Made by a program: the position numbers and the translations under genes. This document shows positions 43,884 through 52,649 of a DNA stretch of 64,000 bases, one piece after another. The stretch's first letter is position 1. The number at the start of each line of letters is the position of its first letter. The notes below the pieces were generated by a model, which saw only the letters and a list, made by a program, of their open reading frames with translations, searched no databases and was not told where the DNA came from. The stretch comes from a virus, in IMG/VR virus record IMGVR_UViG_3300032282_006516, positions 57,429 to 121,428 of that record. One strand, given 5' to 3'.

Positions 43884-44321
43884 GTGAAGAAGAAAACCGC
43901 CGCGAAGGTCAGCCCGGCAGAGATGCCGGCCGTCATCGAGTTCCTCGACGCGCAGGCCGCACTGGAGGAGTTCCGGCAGGAGCACGCCGTCGTGTTCGAG
44001 CAGCTCGCGCAGCTGACCGAGCGGTACAACTCGTGTCTGGAGCAGGCGGAGAAGTCCTGCCGCCAGGCATCCGTGACGTGCGGCCCGTTCCAGCTCTACC
44101 AGTTCACAACGAAGTACGACCCGGAGGCCCTCTACAACGCCGTGGGTCGTGAGGCGTTCCTGGAACTCGGCGGCAGCGTCGGCACGAAGGTCAGCTACGA
44201 GGTCGACCGCGGCCGCCTGGAGGCAGCTATCGCACAGGGCAAGCTGCCCGAGGAGACCGTGACGGTGGTGCGTAAGGAAACCCCTTGCTACCGCAAGCCG
44301 GAGAAGCTGGTGCTTCCGTGA
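43884..44321 (+). CDS. Coiled-coil hypothetical protein (145 aa)
   Basis: GTG start with AAGGAG seven bases upstream. After MKKKTAAKVSPAEMPAV there is a helical hairpin (QAALEEFRQEHAVVFEQLAQ, LTERYNSCLEQAEKSCRQAS), then a small alpha/beta part (VTCGPFQLYQFTTKYDPEAL). Three Cys are spaced CLEQAEKSC...C. No family recognised. It ends in a GTGA overlap with the next gene. Confidence 0.5.
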   Translation: MKKKTAAKVSPAEMPAVIEFLDAQAALEEFRQEHAVVFEQLAQLTERYNSCLEQAEKSCRQASVTCGPFQLYQFTTKYDPEALYNAVGREAFLELGGSVGTKVSYEVDRGRLEAAIAQGKLPEETVTVVRKETPCYRKPEKLVLP

Positions 44322-44611
44322 ACACCGCGCAGGTGGACTACACCGGGCCGAACGGTACGCGCTCACGCCGTGAACCGCTCGACCCGATTGCGGGACTCTG
44401 CAGCCCGAACACACCGAAGGCCCGCGTAAGCATTTCGGTGGGCACGCAGCACGACTACGGGCGCATCAAGGTAGCTGCCACGGTGAGCTACGAATGTGAC
44501 CAAACGCAGGGCCGGGTGGATGAGGCCGGTGTCCTGGCGTTTACAAAGGCCGTCGAGTTCATGACCGACAGCCTCGACCTGCTCCTGAACGAGCAAGAGA
44601 AGACGCCATGA
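44318..44611 (+). CDS. Small hypothetical protein (97 aa)
   Basis: GTG start in a GTGA overlap. The chain (KARVSISVGTQHDYGRIKVA, ATVSYECDQTQGRVDEAGVL) alternates strands and ends in a helix, suggesting a compact alpha/beta fold. Not recognised. It is coupled on both sides, so it is part of the same translation unit. Confidence 0.5.
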   Translation: MNTAQVDYTGPNGTRSRREPLDPIAGLCSPNTPKARVSISVGTQHDYGRIKVAATVSYECDQTQGRVDEAGVLAFTKAVEFMTDSLDLLLNEQEKTP

Positions 44612-44937
44612 TTCGAGGTCATGCCAAGTTCGACGGTATGGCGCTGGGTGAAGGCACGTTCAGCTTCCTCGGCGCAACCGTGCATCTCGAAGCTAAGGCG
44701 GCGTTCATCAACACCAAAACGGGGGACACGCATGGGTGGACGAAGAACACCCAGTGGTCCCCCGCGGTGATTGAGAAGCTCCAAGAGCTGCGTGCGCTGA
44801 TGGAGGCGGATCTCGGACGCATCCATCTCCAGGAGGGCGGCGAGGTTCTCGTCGCCGGGGCGCCGACCCGGACCCCGCGCATCGTCGAAGCCGGAGGCCT
44901 CGGCGAGCACCTCCGAGACCCGACGCCCCAGGTCTGA
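44608..44937 (+). CDS. Small hypothetical protein (109 aa)
   Basis: ATGA overlap with the previous gene. The N-terminal part is beta-like (FDGMALGEGTFSFLGATVHL), the middle is a helix (AVIEKLQELRALMEADLGRI). No family recognised. It is the last gene before a long terminator, closing the first half of the replication block. Confidence 0.5.
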   Translation: MIRGHAKFDGMALGEGTFSFLGATVHLEAKAAFINTKTGDTHGWTKNTQWSPAVIEKLQELRALMEADLGRIHLQEGGEVLVAGAPTRTPRIVEAGGLGEHLRDPTPQV

Positions 44938-44949
44938 AACGACCCACCA

Positions 44950-45000
44950 CAACCCCTAGTGGTACGCCGCGCTGTGTACCGCTAGGGGTTGTGTGCTTTT
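44950..45000 (+). terminator. Strong terminator
   Basis: CAACCCCTAG (44950-44959) pairs with CTAGGGGTTG (44982-44991), extended inward by GGTAC/GTACC. TGTGCTTTT follows. It divides the replication block in two. Confidence 0.75.
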
Positions 45001-45067
45001 GGCATGCGTTGACGCTGCTCCTTGAGCGGGGGCAAGGTCGCGCGCTCGCGCACAACTTTAGCCCCCC

Positions 45068-45086
45068 GACCGGCATAAGACCGGTG
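45068..45086 (+). promoter_or_regulatory. ATAAG element 6
   Basis: GACCGGCATAAGACCGGTG. ACCGG and CCGGT form an inverted repeat with the core in the loop. It precedes the DnaB-like helicase gene, whose GGAGG lies at 45104-45108. A TTTAGCC lies just upstream. Confidence 0.55.
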
Positions 45087-45112
45087 CCTGCCGCTCTACT
45101 TCCGGAGGAAGA

Positions 45113-46555
45113 ATGTCGTATCAGCTCGCTCTATGCTCCCGTGTCGTTCGCACGGGAAACATCGCCCCCGTACTCAATTTCGGAATCACCATCGACGACT
45201 TTACGACCAACGAAGCCCGCGCCTTTTGGAACCTCATTCTCGCGTATTACACCCAGCACGAAAGCCGTGGGTCGATTGTGGCCCCCACGATGCTGCAGGG
45301 CTGGTTCAAAGACCTCATCCTGCACGACGACATCCCCTCGATGACCATCGAGGCCCTCTGCTACGAAGTCCGCCGCGAACGCGTCATCGTTGAAGGCAAT
45401 CGCGCGCTGGTGGCTTACTCGGAGGAAGTCTCCCTCCCCACAGCAAACCCAGCCGCGGCCCTATCGCGGCTGCAGAAGAGCGTCTCCGACCTCATCGCAC
45501 TCGGCACGGTCGCCAACTCTGACGTGCCCCTCTCGGCTGGACTCTCGAACATCATGCAGCAAGTTCAGCTGGCCAAGACCGGCGTGAACCGTGCTCGCAT
45601 GGACTGGCCGTGGGAGGCGCTGAACGACGCCACGTTCGGCCTGCAGCCGGACGACTACATCATCTTCTACGGGCGCCCGAAGTCCATGAAGACGTGGGTG
45701 CTCGTCTACCTAATCGCGTGGGCCTACGAGCACGAGAAGCGCATCCTGGTCTACACGAAGGAGATGACTCCCGACAACGTCTACCATCGGGTCATCTCCT
45801 GCATCGCGCGCCTGCCCTATGACGACGTTCGCGGAGCGCTTTCGGGTTACGCCCGAAACGACCCAGCACGCACGGCAAGCATCGAACACGCCGAGAAGGT
45901 GCTGTCCGAGCTGCACACATTCGTGAAGAGCGCGCCAGGTGAAGGCGAACGCTTGCAGGTGTTGAGCGGTCGTGACGTATCGGCGGGCGGCGACACCGTT
46001 TCGTGGCTGAAGAGCAAAGTCGAGCAGTACAAGCCGGACATTCTGTTCGTGGACGGGTTGTACCTCCTCAGCGACCAGCGCAAGGCCACCAGCGACCATG
46101 TCCGCGTGATGAACATCTCGCGTGACCTTCGGAACCTGGTTCTCCACACGGGTGTGCCGCTCGTCGCGACCATGCAGGCCAACCGCAAAGCTGCGGCTCA
46201 TGGCGACGCAAACCTCGACGAGATTGCTTACTCCGATGCAATCTCCCAGGACGCCACCATCGCGGCGCGTGTCATCAACGACAAGAACGCACCGACCATC
46301 AGCATCCTCATTGGCGGCAGCCGTGAGTTCAAACTCCACGGGTTCCGCATCAACGGCGTGCCGTCGACGGACTTTACCTTCCACTCCCAACTGACGGAAC
46401 AAGACGCGCTCAAGGCACGTGAAGGAGATCAAGAGCCGAGCGAAAAGAAACCGAAGAAAGACAGCATTCGACGCCCCGCCACCACTCCCGACCTGAGCGC
46501 TTCGGGCGTATCGGACGCGGAGCTGGGGCAGCGAATAGCTGCGGCGCGGCCGTGA
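45113..46555 (+). CDS. DnaB-like replicative helicase (480 aa)
   Basis: The RecA-like motor domain has FYGRPKSMKTWVLVYLIAWA (Walker A at 187-194), ILVYTKEMTPDNVYHRVISC, Walker B DILFVDGLYLLS (309-320) and VPLVATMQANRKA, as in DnaB/gp4-type hexameric helicases. Walker A departs from the usual GxxGxGKT: Gly before Lys is replaced by Met, while the Lys-Thr pair is kept. The N-terminal 150 residues are helical and may bind primase. The primase gene follows with a GTGA overlap. Confidence 0.82.
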   Translation: MSYQLALCSRVVRTGNIAPVLNFGITIDDFTTNEARAFWNLILAYYTQHESRGSIVAPTMLQGWFKDLILHDDIPSMTIEALCYEVRRERVIVEGNRALVAYSEEVSLPTANPAAALSRLQKSVSDLIALGTVANSDVPLSAGLSNIMQQVQLAKTGVNRARMDWPWEALNDATFGLQPDDYIIFYGRPKSMKTWVLVYLIAWAYEHEKRILVYTKEMTPDNVYHRVISCIARLPYDDVRGALSGYARNDPARTASIEHAEKVLSELHTFVKSAPGEGERLQVLSGRDVSAGGDTVSWLKSKVEQYKPDILFVDGLYLLSDQRKATSDHVRVMNISRDLRNLVLHTGVPLVATMQANRKAAAHGDANLDEIAYSDAISQDATIAARVINDKNAPTISILIGGSREFKLHGFRINGVPSTDFTFHSQLTEQDALKAREGDQEPSEKKPKKDSIRRPATTPDLSASGVSDAELGQRIAAARP

Positions 46556-47550
46556 CCGACGATATTCTCACCCTCGCCCAGAAGTATCTGGAGCGGGTAA
46601 AGCGGTCGGGGGCGGACGACATCATGTCCGTCTGTCCCTTTCACCGAAAGTCAGACGGAACAACAGAGCGAACGCCGTCGTTTGCGATGAGCATTCGCAG
46701 CGGGCTCTGGTACTGCCACTCGTGCCACGCACGCGGCAATCTGCACTCGTTCCTGAAAAACGTCGGGGTGCCGCACGCCGAAATCGAGCTGCGTTACAAG
46801 CCGCTACTCGACGACGCAACGAGGCACGTTCCGGCGAAGACAAACCCACTCGTTCCCCTCGAAGCCGTCAAAGAACCTCTTCCAGAGAGTCTTTTGGCAC
46901 GGTTTGAGACTTGCCCGACGATGCTGCTGGAAGAGGGATTTCCCGAAGACCTCTTACGGCGCTTTGACGTTGGGTTCGACCCAATCCACAACCGGATCAC
47001 CTTCCCGCTGCGTAACGCACGCGGGCAGCTCATCGGAATCAGCGGAAGAGCGGTCGACGGACAACACCCTCGGTACAAGGTGTACGACTGGGAGTACCGC
47101 GACTTTGAGCTTCCCGAAAGAAAGACCGAGAAGCGGGCGATTGTGTGGAATCTGCACAACGTCCTCATCGAAGGTCTCTTCACAAAACAACAACCTGACC
47201 GGTTCGTCGTTGTCGTAGAGGGCTTCAAGGCCGTCATGCGCGTTGCCCAGGCGGGAATAAGCAACGTGGTAGGACTGCTTGGTTCCTTCCTTTCCGAAGA
47301 GCAACAAGGGGTACTCTGCCGACTCGGCTGCCCCATCCTGCTCATGCTGGACAGCAACGACGCCGGACAAGCCGGTCAGTTTGACGCCGGGGTCCGTCTC
47401 AACCGTGACGTCCCGAATCTTTACGTCGTCCACTACAACGCACCGCAGCCCAGCGACCTACAGCCTGCCGAAATACACACAGCACTGCTACAAGCACAGC
47501 GGTTTCAGACGTGGGCGGTCAACGTCCCACTCCAACAGCTACGCCACTAA
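46552..47550 (+). CDS. DNA primase, CHC2-TOPRIM (332 aa)
   Basis: It makes RNA primers for the replication fork. The zinc domain has Cys28, His31, Cys55 and Cys58 (CPFHRK...YCHSCHARGN). The TOPRIM domain has VVVVEGFKAV with its Glu and LLMLDSNDAG with the DxD-like acidic pair. At 332 residues it is short, lacking the C-terminal helicase-binding part of DnaG. GTG start overlaps the helicase stop. Confidence 0.88.
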   Translation: MTDDILTLAQKYLERVKRSGADDIMSVCPFHRKSDGTTERTPSFAMSIRSGLWYCHSCHARGNLHSFLKNVGVPHAEIELRYKPLLDDATRHVPAKTNPLVPLEAVKEPLPESLLARFETCPTMLLEEGFPEDLLRRFDVGFDPIHNRITFPLRNARGQLIGISGRAVDGQHPRYKVYDWEYRDFELPERKTEKRAIVWNLHNVLIEGLFTKQQPDRFVVVVEGFKAVMRVAQAGISNVVGLLGSFLSEEQQGVLCRLGCPILLMLDSNDAGQAGQFDAGVRLNRDVPNLYVVHYNAPQPSDLQPAEIHTALLQAQRFQTWAVNVPLQQLRH

Positions 47551-47565
47551 GAAAGGTGATTCTTC

Positions 47566-48720
47566 ATGTCGTACGGTAAATCCCAGAACGCCCTCAACAA
47601 CGTCGGTTCGTTTCGCCAAATCAGCGGGAAGGCTACGCAGCAGCTCACGCAGAAGAAGCCCAAGGGAGGCGTTCCCTACTTCGTGGACATGTACCAGCCG
47701 AGCACGAGCGACATCGACCTCGTTCGCTTGGTGCCGGGCGAGTACATCCAAGACCAGCTGCAGGGAGAGGGCAACGACGTGACGGCAGTGCCGCAGGTCA
47801 TGCCGTTCATCAAGTTCGTCGAGCACTACGACGGCGCGAAGAAGACCGGACTCATCTGCAGCGCCGGCCCGTTCGCGAACTTCAAGGACAAGCGGGAGCC
47901 GTGCCACGGCTGCGACATCTTCTGGGAAACGGCGGTGCGCACTCCCGAAGGGCGTCTCCAGTCCCCGCGCATGAGCCGCCAGAACAAGTACGCCTTCAGC
48001 GTCTTTGACTACGGCGTCTACCACAAGATGGAGCAGTACGACCGTGACGGCCGCGTCAAGATCAACCAGGTCACGAAGGAGCCGTATTTCAACTGGGTGA
48101 AGTGCCAAGGCCAGGGCTGCGATGCGTGCCGTGCGCGCAAGGAAGCCAAAACCGGAGACATGCGCCACTGGCCGATGAGCTACACGCAGCTCCAGGTTCT
48201 CCGCAGCGCCGAGACGGACATCGGAAAGTCGTGCGCCGCGTGCGGTACGGCCGACAGCATCATCAGCCACGGCTGGATGTGCGCGTCGTGCGGTGAGTGC
48301 GCTATCGACATGGAGAGCACGCAGCTGAAGAAGGACGAAATCCTTCGCACTACGGACAACGAGTACCACTGCCCCTGCTGCAACTACCGTGGGTTTCTGG
48401 TCGAGGTTTTCGAGTGCCGCGTCTGCTCGCAGCGCGGTCAGACGGGCGTGCGCGCGTCGCTCTTCGACGTCGACCTGCGCGTCAAGCTGATCGAGACCCC
48501 AGGCCAGAAGGGCAAGGTGCTCCAAATCATGGGCTGGTCGTCTCCGCACCCGGTCGACACCCAGTACACGTCGCTCGTGAAGCCGGTCGACCTCGTGGCG
48601 CGCTACGCGCCGGATTCGATGGAACGCCAGGCGGCCAAGCTCGGCATCACCAACTTGCCGGGACCGCGCCGTGAACCGCAGACGAGTCCAAACCCGTCTG
48701 TGCCCTACGGCAACCGCTAG
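47566..48720 (+). CDS. Multi-zinc-ribbon replication-block protein (384 aa)
   Basis: Not assigned to a family. Cys clusters: 98/113/116, 180/185/188, 223/226 with 239/242/245, and 269/272 with 284/287, so up to four zinc sites. Between them are short strands (PYFVDMYQPSTSDIDLVRLV, KYAFSVFDYGVY, VLQIMGWSSPHPV). It lies between primase and DNA polymerase, where phages often encode the single-strand DNA-binding protein, and no other SSB is visible in this block. T4 gp32 also holds zinc. SSB is a plausible but unproven role. Confidence 0.55.
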   Translation: MSYGKSQNALNNVGSFRQISGKATQQLTQKKPKGGVPYFVDMYQPSTSDIDLVRLVPGEYIQDQLQGEGNDVTAVPQVMPFIKFVEHYDGAKKTGLICSAGPFANFKDKREPCHGCDIFWETAVRTPEGRLQSPRMSRQNKYAFSVFDYGVYHKMEQYDRDGRVKINQVTKEPYFNWVKCQGQGCDACRARKEAKTGDMRHWPMSYTQLQVLRSAETDIGKSCAACGTADSIISHGWMCASCGECAIDMESTQLKKDEILRTTDNEYHCPCCNYRGFLVEVFECRVCSQRGQTGVRASLFDVDLRVKLIETPGQKGKVLQIMGWSSPHPVDTQYTSLVKPVDLVARYAPDSMERQAAKLGITNLPGPRREPQTSPNPSVPYGNR

Positions 48721-48732
48721 TCAACGTGTAAG

Positions 48733-48769
48733 CGCCGCCGGTCTGTACAACCGGCGGCGTTTGCCTTTT
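48733..48769 (+). terminator. Terminator before DNA polymerase gene
   Basis: CGCCGCCGGT (48733-48742) and ACCGGCGGCG (48750-48759) pair exactly, followed by TTTGCCTTTTC. It sits 11 bases before the polymerase ATG, so it likely reduces read-through into that gene. Confidence 0.7.
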
Positions 48770-48779
48770 CAGAGGACCT

Positions 48780-50843
48780 ATGGGCTGGAATATCCGACTT
48801 CCGGATGCCGAGTGGTACGACCTCGGTGATCCGCGCCTTCCTGCACTCATCGACGAAGTCTGCGACCAAGACGTCGTCGCTATCGACACCGAGACCACAG
48901 GTCTCAAAATCTGGTTCGACAAGGTGCTGTTCTGGTCTCTTGCTTGGGGACCGCACCGCCGTGTGTGCATGCCCGCGCGCACCCTACCATTGTTCCAAGA
49001 CGCGTTCGCCGATGCGGGGAAGCGTTGGGTATTCGCGAACGCGAAGTACGACCTGCACATGCTCGCCAACTCTGGCGTGAACATCACGGGCGACGCGGTG
49101 GACACCGCCGTGATGCACGCGTTGCTCTACGAAGAAGAGAGCCACGCTCTCAAGGACATGGCGAAGCAGGTTCTCGGCTGGCGTTGGACCGACTTCTTCG
49201 ACACGTTCCAGGCGCAGAACGTCGACGACCTGTCGAAGTCGCCGAAGCGATTGCCAAGCGGGCTGTTCGTTCAGCCCACGCGCAAGGAAACCATCGAGGA
49301 GATGCTTCTGCGCTGCGCGCACGAAGACCTCCCACGCCTCGTCGACTACGCCTCCAACGACGCCTACGGCACGCTCCGGCTGTACGAGAAGCTACGGCAA
49401 GAGCTGCAAGACACGGCGATTTACTCGCTGTACCCGGACTGGCTTCCCGACATGGAAGCTCTGTTCTTCAAAACCGAGGTTCCGTTCACCCGCGTCCTCT
49501 GGGAGTGCGAGCGCAACGGCGTCTTCGTGAACCAAGAGTACCTACAACAACTGCGCGGTCCGATGTGGGCCGAGCACGAACAACTCAGCCGCGAAGCAGC
49601 TCGTCTCTGGCATGCCGCCGGATTCACCGAGGCGTTCAACCCGAACTCCACCGACCAGCTTCGTCGCTACTTCTTCGAGCATCTGCACCTCAAGCCGCTG
49701 ATGTTCACCAAGGGTGGCAAGAGCGGTGTTCGGACTCCCTCCGTGGATAAGGGATTCCTGGAGCGCTACGAGCACGAAAGCCCCATGGCGGCGCACCTGC
49801 TTCGTGACCGAAAGCTGACCAAGCTCATCGGCACGTACATCGACGGCGCCAACGAACACATCGACCCGAACGGGCGAATCCACACGCGGTTCAACCAAGA
49901 CGTAGCGCGGACGGGCCGCCTCTCATCAAGCAGCCCCAACTTGCAGAACATCCCCACGCCTGAGAAGGATAAGTTTCAACTGCGCGGTGCGTTCCAAGCG
50001 ACACCCAACTCGGGCAACACGCTGATCGTCGGCGACTACTCGCAGCTCGAAATGCGGTTGCTGGCGTGCGCTACCGTCACGCAGGCCAATCCCCGAGGCG
50101 CCGAGGAGATGATTCAAATCTTCCTCGACGGCAAGGACATCCACATGGGCAACGCCGCGATGGTCTTCGGCCCCATGGTCAAGCGCCAATATGGATGGGA
50201 CCTGACCTACGACTTCATCAAGGAGGCCAAGAAGGTCGACGGCAAGGTGAAGTCGGGCGAACTTCCTGAGAGCGCGCTCACCGACCAGCACCGCCTCGCT
50301 CTCGAAAAGCGAGTCCACATCAAGTCCGTAGGCTTCGGCCTGAACTACGGCATGAAGGAAAACAAGCTCGCTCGGCAGCTCGGCATCACGAAGGAAGAAG
50401 CGGCCAGCATCATCGAGGCGTACCTCGGAACCTACCCGGCGGTGAACGACTTCTACGCGGCGGCTATCGAAGAGACTCAAACTACTGGGTTTTCCTTCAC
50501 CCTGCTCGGACGCCGCCGGTTTCACCCCGGCATCGCAAGCCCGAACGCCCTCGACCGCTGGAGCGAGGAGCGCAAGGCCGTGAACAATCAGATCCAGGGA
50601 ACGGCTGCCGACGCTGTTCGTCTGGCGATGATTCGCATCGCGCAAGCGCGCCTCGACCGCAAGTACGGCTGCAAGATGCTGTTGCAGGTACACGACGAGT
50701 TGATGTTCGAGTGCCCGCAGGAAACTGCGGAGGAAGCTCGGGCTGAGATTCAACGCATCATGGAGCACCCGTTCCCGACCGACCTCGCCGTTCCGCTCGA
50801 TGTAAGCATCGGCATCGGCCCGTCCTGGAACAAAGCAAAATGA
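48780..50843 (+). CDS. Family A DNA polymerase with 3'-5' exonuclease (687 aa)
   Basis: The replicative polymerase. Exonuclease: DTETTG near residue 36, NAKYDLHML near 96 and YASNDAYGTLRLYE near 195. Polymerase: RLSSSSPNLQNIP, motif A VGDYSQLEMRLL near 417, motif B (O helix) KSVGFGLNYGMKENKLARQL near 518, motif C VHDELMF near 636. It lacks the 5' nuclease domain, as in T7-type enzymes. Motif B has the GLNYG wording. The start follows AGAGGAC. It ends in an ATGA overlap with the HU-like gene. Confidence 0.95.
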   Translation: MGWNIRLPDAEWYDLGDPRLPALIDEVCDQDVVAIDTETTGLKIWFDKVLFWSLAWGPHRRVCMPARTLPLFQDAFADAGKRWVFANAKYDLHMLANSGVNITGDAVDTAVMHALLYEEESHALKDMAKQVLGWRWTDFFDTFQAQNVDDLSKSPKRLPSGLFVQPTRKETIEEMLLRCAHEDLPRLVDYASNDAYGTLRLYEKLRQELQDTAIYSLYPDWLPDMEALFFKTEVPFTRVLWECERNGVFVNQEYLQQLRGPMWAEHEQLSREAARLWHAAGFTEAFNPNSTDQLRRYFFEHLHLKPLMFTKGGKSGVRTPSVDKGFLERYEHESPMAAHLLRDRKLTKLIGTYIDGANEHIDPNGRIHTRFNQDVARTGRLSSSSPNLQNIPTPEKDKFQLRGAFQATPNSGNTLIVGDYSQLEMRLLACATVTQANPRGAEEMIQIFLDGKDIHMGNAAMVFGPMVKRQYGWDLTYDFIKEAKKVDGKVKSGELPESALTDQHRLALEKRVHIKSVGFGLNYGMKENKLARQLGITKEEAASIIEAYLGTYPAVNDFYAAAIEETQTTGFSFTLLGRRRFHPGIASPNALDRWSEERKAVNNQIQGTAADAVRLAMIRIAQARLDRKYGCKMLLQVHDELMFECPQETAEEARAEIQRIMEHPFPTDLAVPLDVSIGIGPSWNKAK

Positions 50844-51328
50844 CCGACGCCGCCGTCAAGAAAATACACATCGACGAAGAGGTGGCCGACATCCTTGGAA
50901 AGAAACCCCGAGAGGTGTCGGTCATCACAACCGCTTTTTTCGACGAGGTCGTTCGCGCCCTCGCCGATAAAGGTAGCGTTCACATCCCGCAGCTGGGCAC
51001 GCTCAAAGTCGTTGCCCGGCACGGCGTGGTCACCCCACGAACACAGCTCACGTCCTTTGACGGGAAAAAGCGCGTCGTTCGCGTCCCGCTAAAGTACTAC
51101 GTCACGCTGAGTAAATCGGCGAAACTACGGAGTGCGCTAAATCGTTGGTGCACTCCCCCTCGAAAGGAAACGGTCATGGAGAAGTACGGTGTCGATGAGT
51201 CCGCCGACGAGCGGCTGGAAAAGCAAGCGTCGGACGGCTGCCCCAAGTGCGGCAAGAAACCGCTCGTGCACGGTCGCGTGCTGATGTGTCCGACCCACGG
51301 GTCGGAGCCGTTCGAGACGAAGAAGTAG
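50840..51328 (+). CDS. HU/IHF-like protein fused in frame to a zinc ribbon (162 aa)
   Basis: Residues 1-105 match HU/IHF: VITTAFFDEVVRALADKGSV, HIPQLGTLKVVARHG, the flexible arm, then KYYVTLSKSAKLRSAL. Residues 113-162 are a second domain with CPKCGKK and CPTHGSEPFE, which forms a zinc ribbon. There is no stop between them, but an internal ATG at 51176 has AAAGGA eight bases upstream. The second domain could therefore be made alone as well as fused. HU-like proteins bend DNA in replication or packaging. Confidence 0.75.
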   Translation: MTDAAVKKIHIDEEVADILGKKPREVSVITTAFFDEVVRALADKGSVHIPQLGTLKVVARHGVVTPRTQLTSFDGKKRVVRVPLKYYVTLSKSAKLRSALNRWCTPPRKETVMEKYGVDESADERLEKQASDGCPKCGKKPLVHGRVLMCPTHGSEPFETKK

Positions 51329-51359
51329 TTTTCTCCCCAACCCCAGGAGCCATACCAAC

Positions 51360-52649
51360 ATGCCGCGCACTCCGGTCAACGAACTCAACAAGAAGCTCGC
51401 CCAACTCGAAGCCAAGCTCAATCGCAGCCCTGAAGCCAAGGGCGCGAAGGTGATGACGGACATCGACCAATCGCCAAACACTTACTTCCTGCGTCGCCCC
51501 TCCGGCATCATGCCGCTCGACCTCGACACGGGTGGCGGCTTGCCCGCCGGAGGGCTGACGTACCTGTCCGGACCGGACGGCGCGGGTAAGACGTTCCTGC
51601 TCTACAAGTACATCGCGATGAACCAGAAGCTCTACGGAGAGCGTTCTGCCGTCGCGCTCGCCGTCAGCGAGGCGGCTCCCGACCACTTCTTCATGCGGAA
51701 GTGCGGGGTGCAGATTGCGATCCCGGAAACGATGCTGGAGGAGCGCATCAACGAGCGGAAGGAGCGTGGGCTCCCGAGCTTCACCAAGGAACAGCTTCGG
51801 GAGTTCCGGTCGAAGACGGTCGGCACCGTCAAGCTCCTGCGTGGTGCTCATGGCGAGGAGCTGCTCGGAGCCGTGCTGGAGTGCTTCGACGCCGGCATCT
51901 TCGACATCATCGCTCTCGACTCGGTGTCGGCTGTGCTGCCTGAAGCCGATGCGGGCAAGGACCTGGATGAGCCCGGAAAGCGCGCCGCCGCGGCAGGCAT
52001 GCTGACGAAGTTCTTCCAGCACTACCTCAACGGGACGACCGGCTACTACGGCCTGAACCCGACGACGGTCATCTTCACGTCGCAGGTCCGGTCGAACAGC
52101 AAGAAGGCCGAAGCCCCGGCCCACATCCAGAAGTACCTGCCCGACTACGCTCCGCAAGGCGCGTGGGCGGCGAAGCACGGCAAGCTCATCGACATCCTCG
52201 TCAAAGGCGGCGCCAAGGAGAAGGAAGAGGTCAAGGTTGCCCCCAGCAGCCTTGGAGAGCTTGCGGCGCAGCAACGCAACAAGCGCGTTCAGGTCGGCAA
52301 GACCGTTCAGTACGAAGTGCTGAAGGGTAAGGCGGGCGTTCACGAGGGCATCACGGGGGAGTTCGAGTTCCACTTCCCCGCCAGCGCCACCGAGATGAAC
52401 GACCCCTCGAAGCTGCTGACGGAGGACCAGCGCATGGTGCTCGTCTCCGCTATGCAGCGCGGCATCCTCTTCGAGCGCGAGGGCTTGGTGACGGTCTACG
52501 ACCTCGCTACGCAGCAGCCTTACCCGAACCTGAAGGACATCGCCGGTATCAACCGGCTGGTCGACATGATGCGCGCCGACTTCGAGTTGGAACTCATGCT
52601 CCGCCGCGCGGTACTCAGCGCCGCGGCAATCGAATGCGCGTATCGCTGA
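51360..52649 (+). CDS. RecA/UvsX-like recombinase (429 aa)
   Basis: The strand-exchange ATPase. Walker A GPDGAGKT at 71-78 in the LTYLSGPDGAGKTFLLYKYI setting, Walker B FDIIALDSVSA (Asp187), and VIFTSQVRSNSK for the region before loop L2. The N-terminal 35 residues form a helix likely used for polymerisation. It is longer than UvsX, with a C-terminal helical part. It heads a run of recombination nucleases and overlaps the next gene by 16 bases. Confidence 0.88.
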   Translation: MPRTPVNELNKKLAQLEAKLNRSPEAKGAKVMTDIDQSPNTYFLRRPSGIMPLDLDTGGGLPAGGLTYLSGPDGAGKTFLLYKYIAMNQKLYGERSAVALAVSEAAPDHFFMRKCGVQIAIPETMLEERINERKERGLPSFTKEQLREFRSKTVGTVKLLRGAHGEELLGAVLECFDAGIFDIIALDSVSAVLPEADAGKDLDEPGKRAAAAGMLTKFFQHYLNGTTGYYGLNPTTVIFTSQVRSNSKKAEAPAHIQKYLPDYAPQGAWAAKHGKLIDILVKGGAKEKEEVKVAPSSLGELAAQQRNKRVQVGKTVQYEVLKGKAGVHEGITGEFEFHFPASATEMNDPSKLLTEDQRMVLVSAMQRGILFEREGLVTVYDLATQQPYPNLKDIAGINRLVDMMRADFELELMLRRAVLSAAAIECAYR

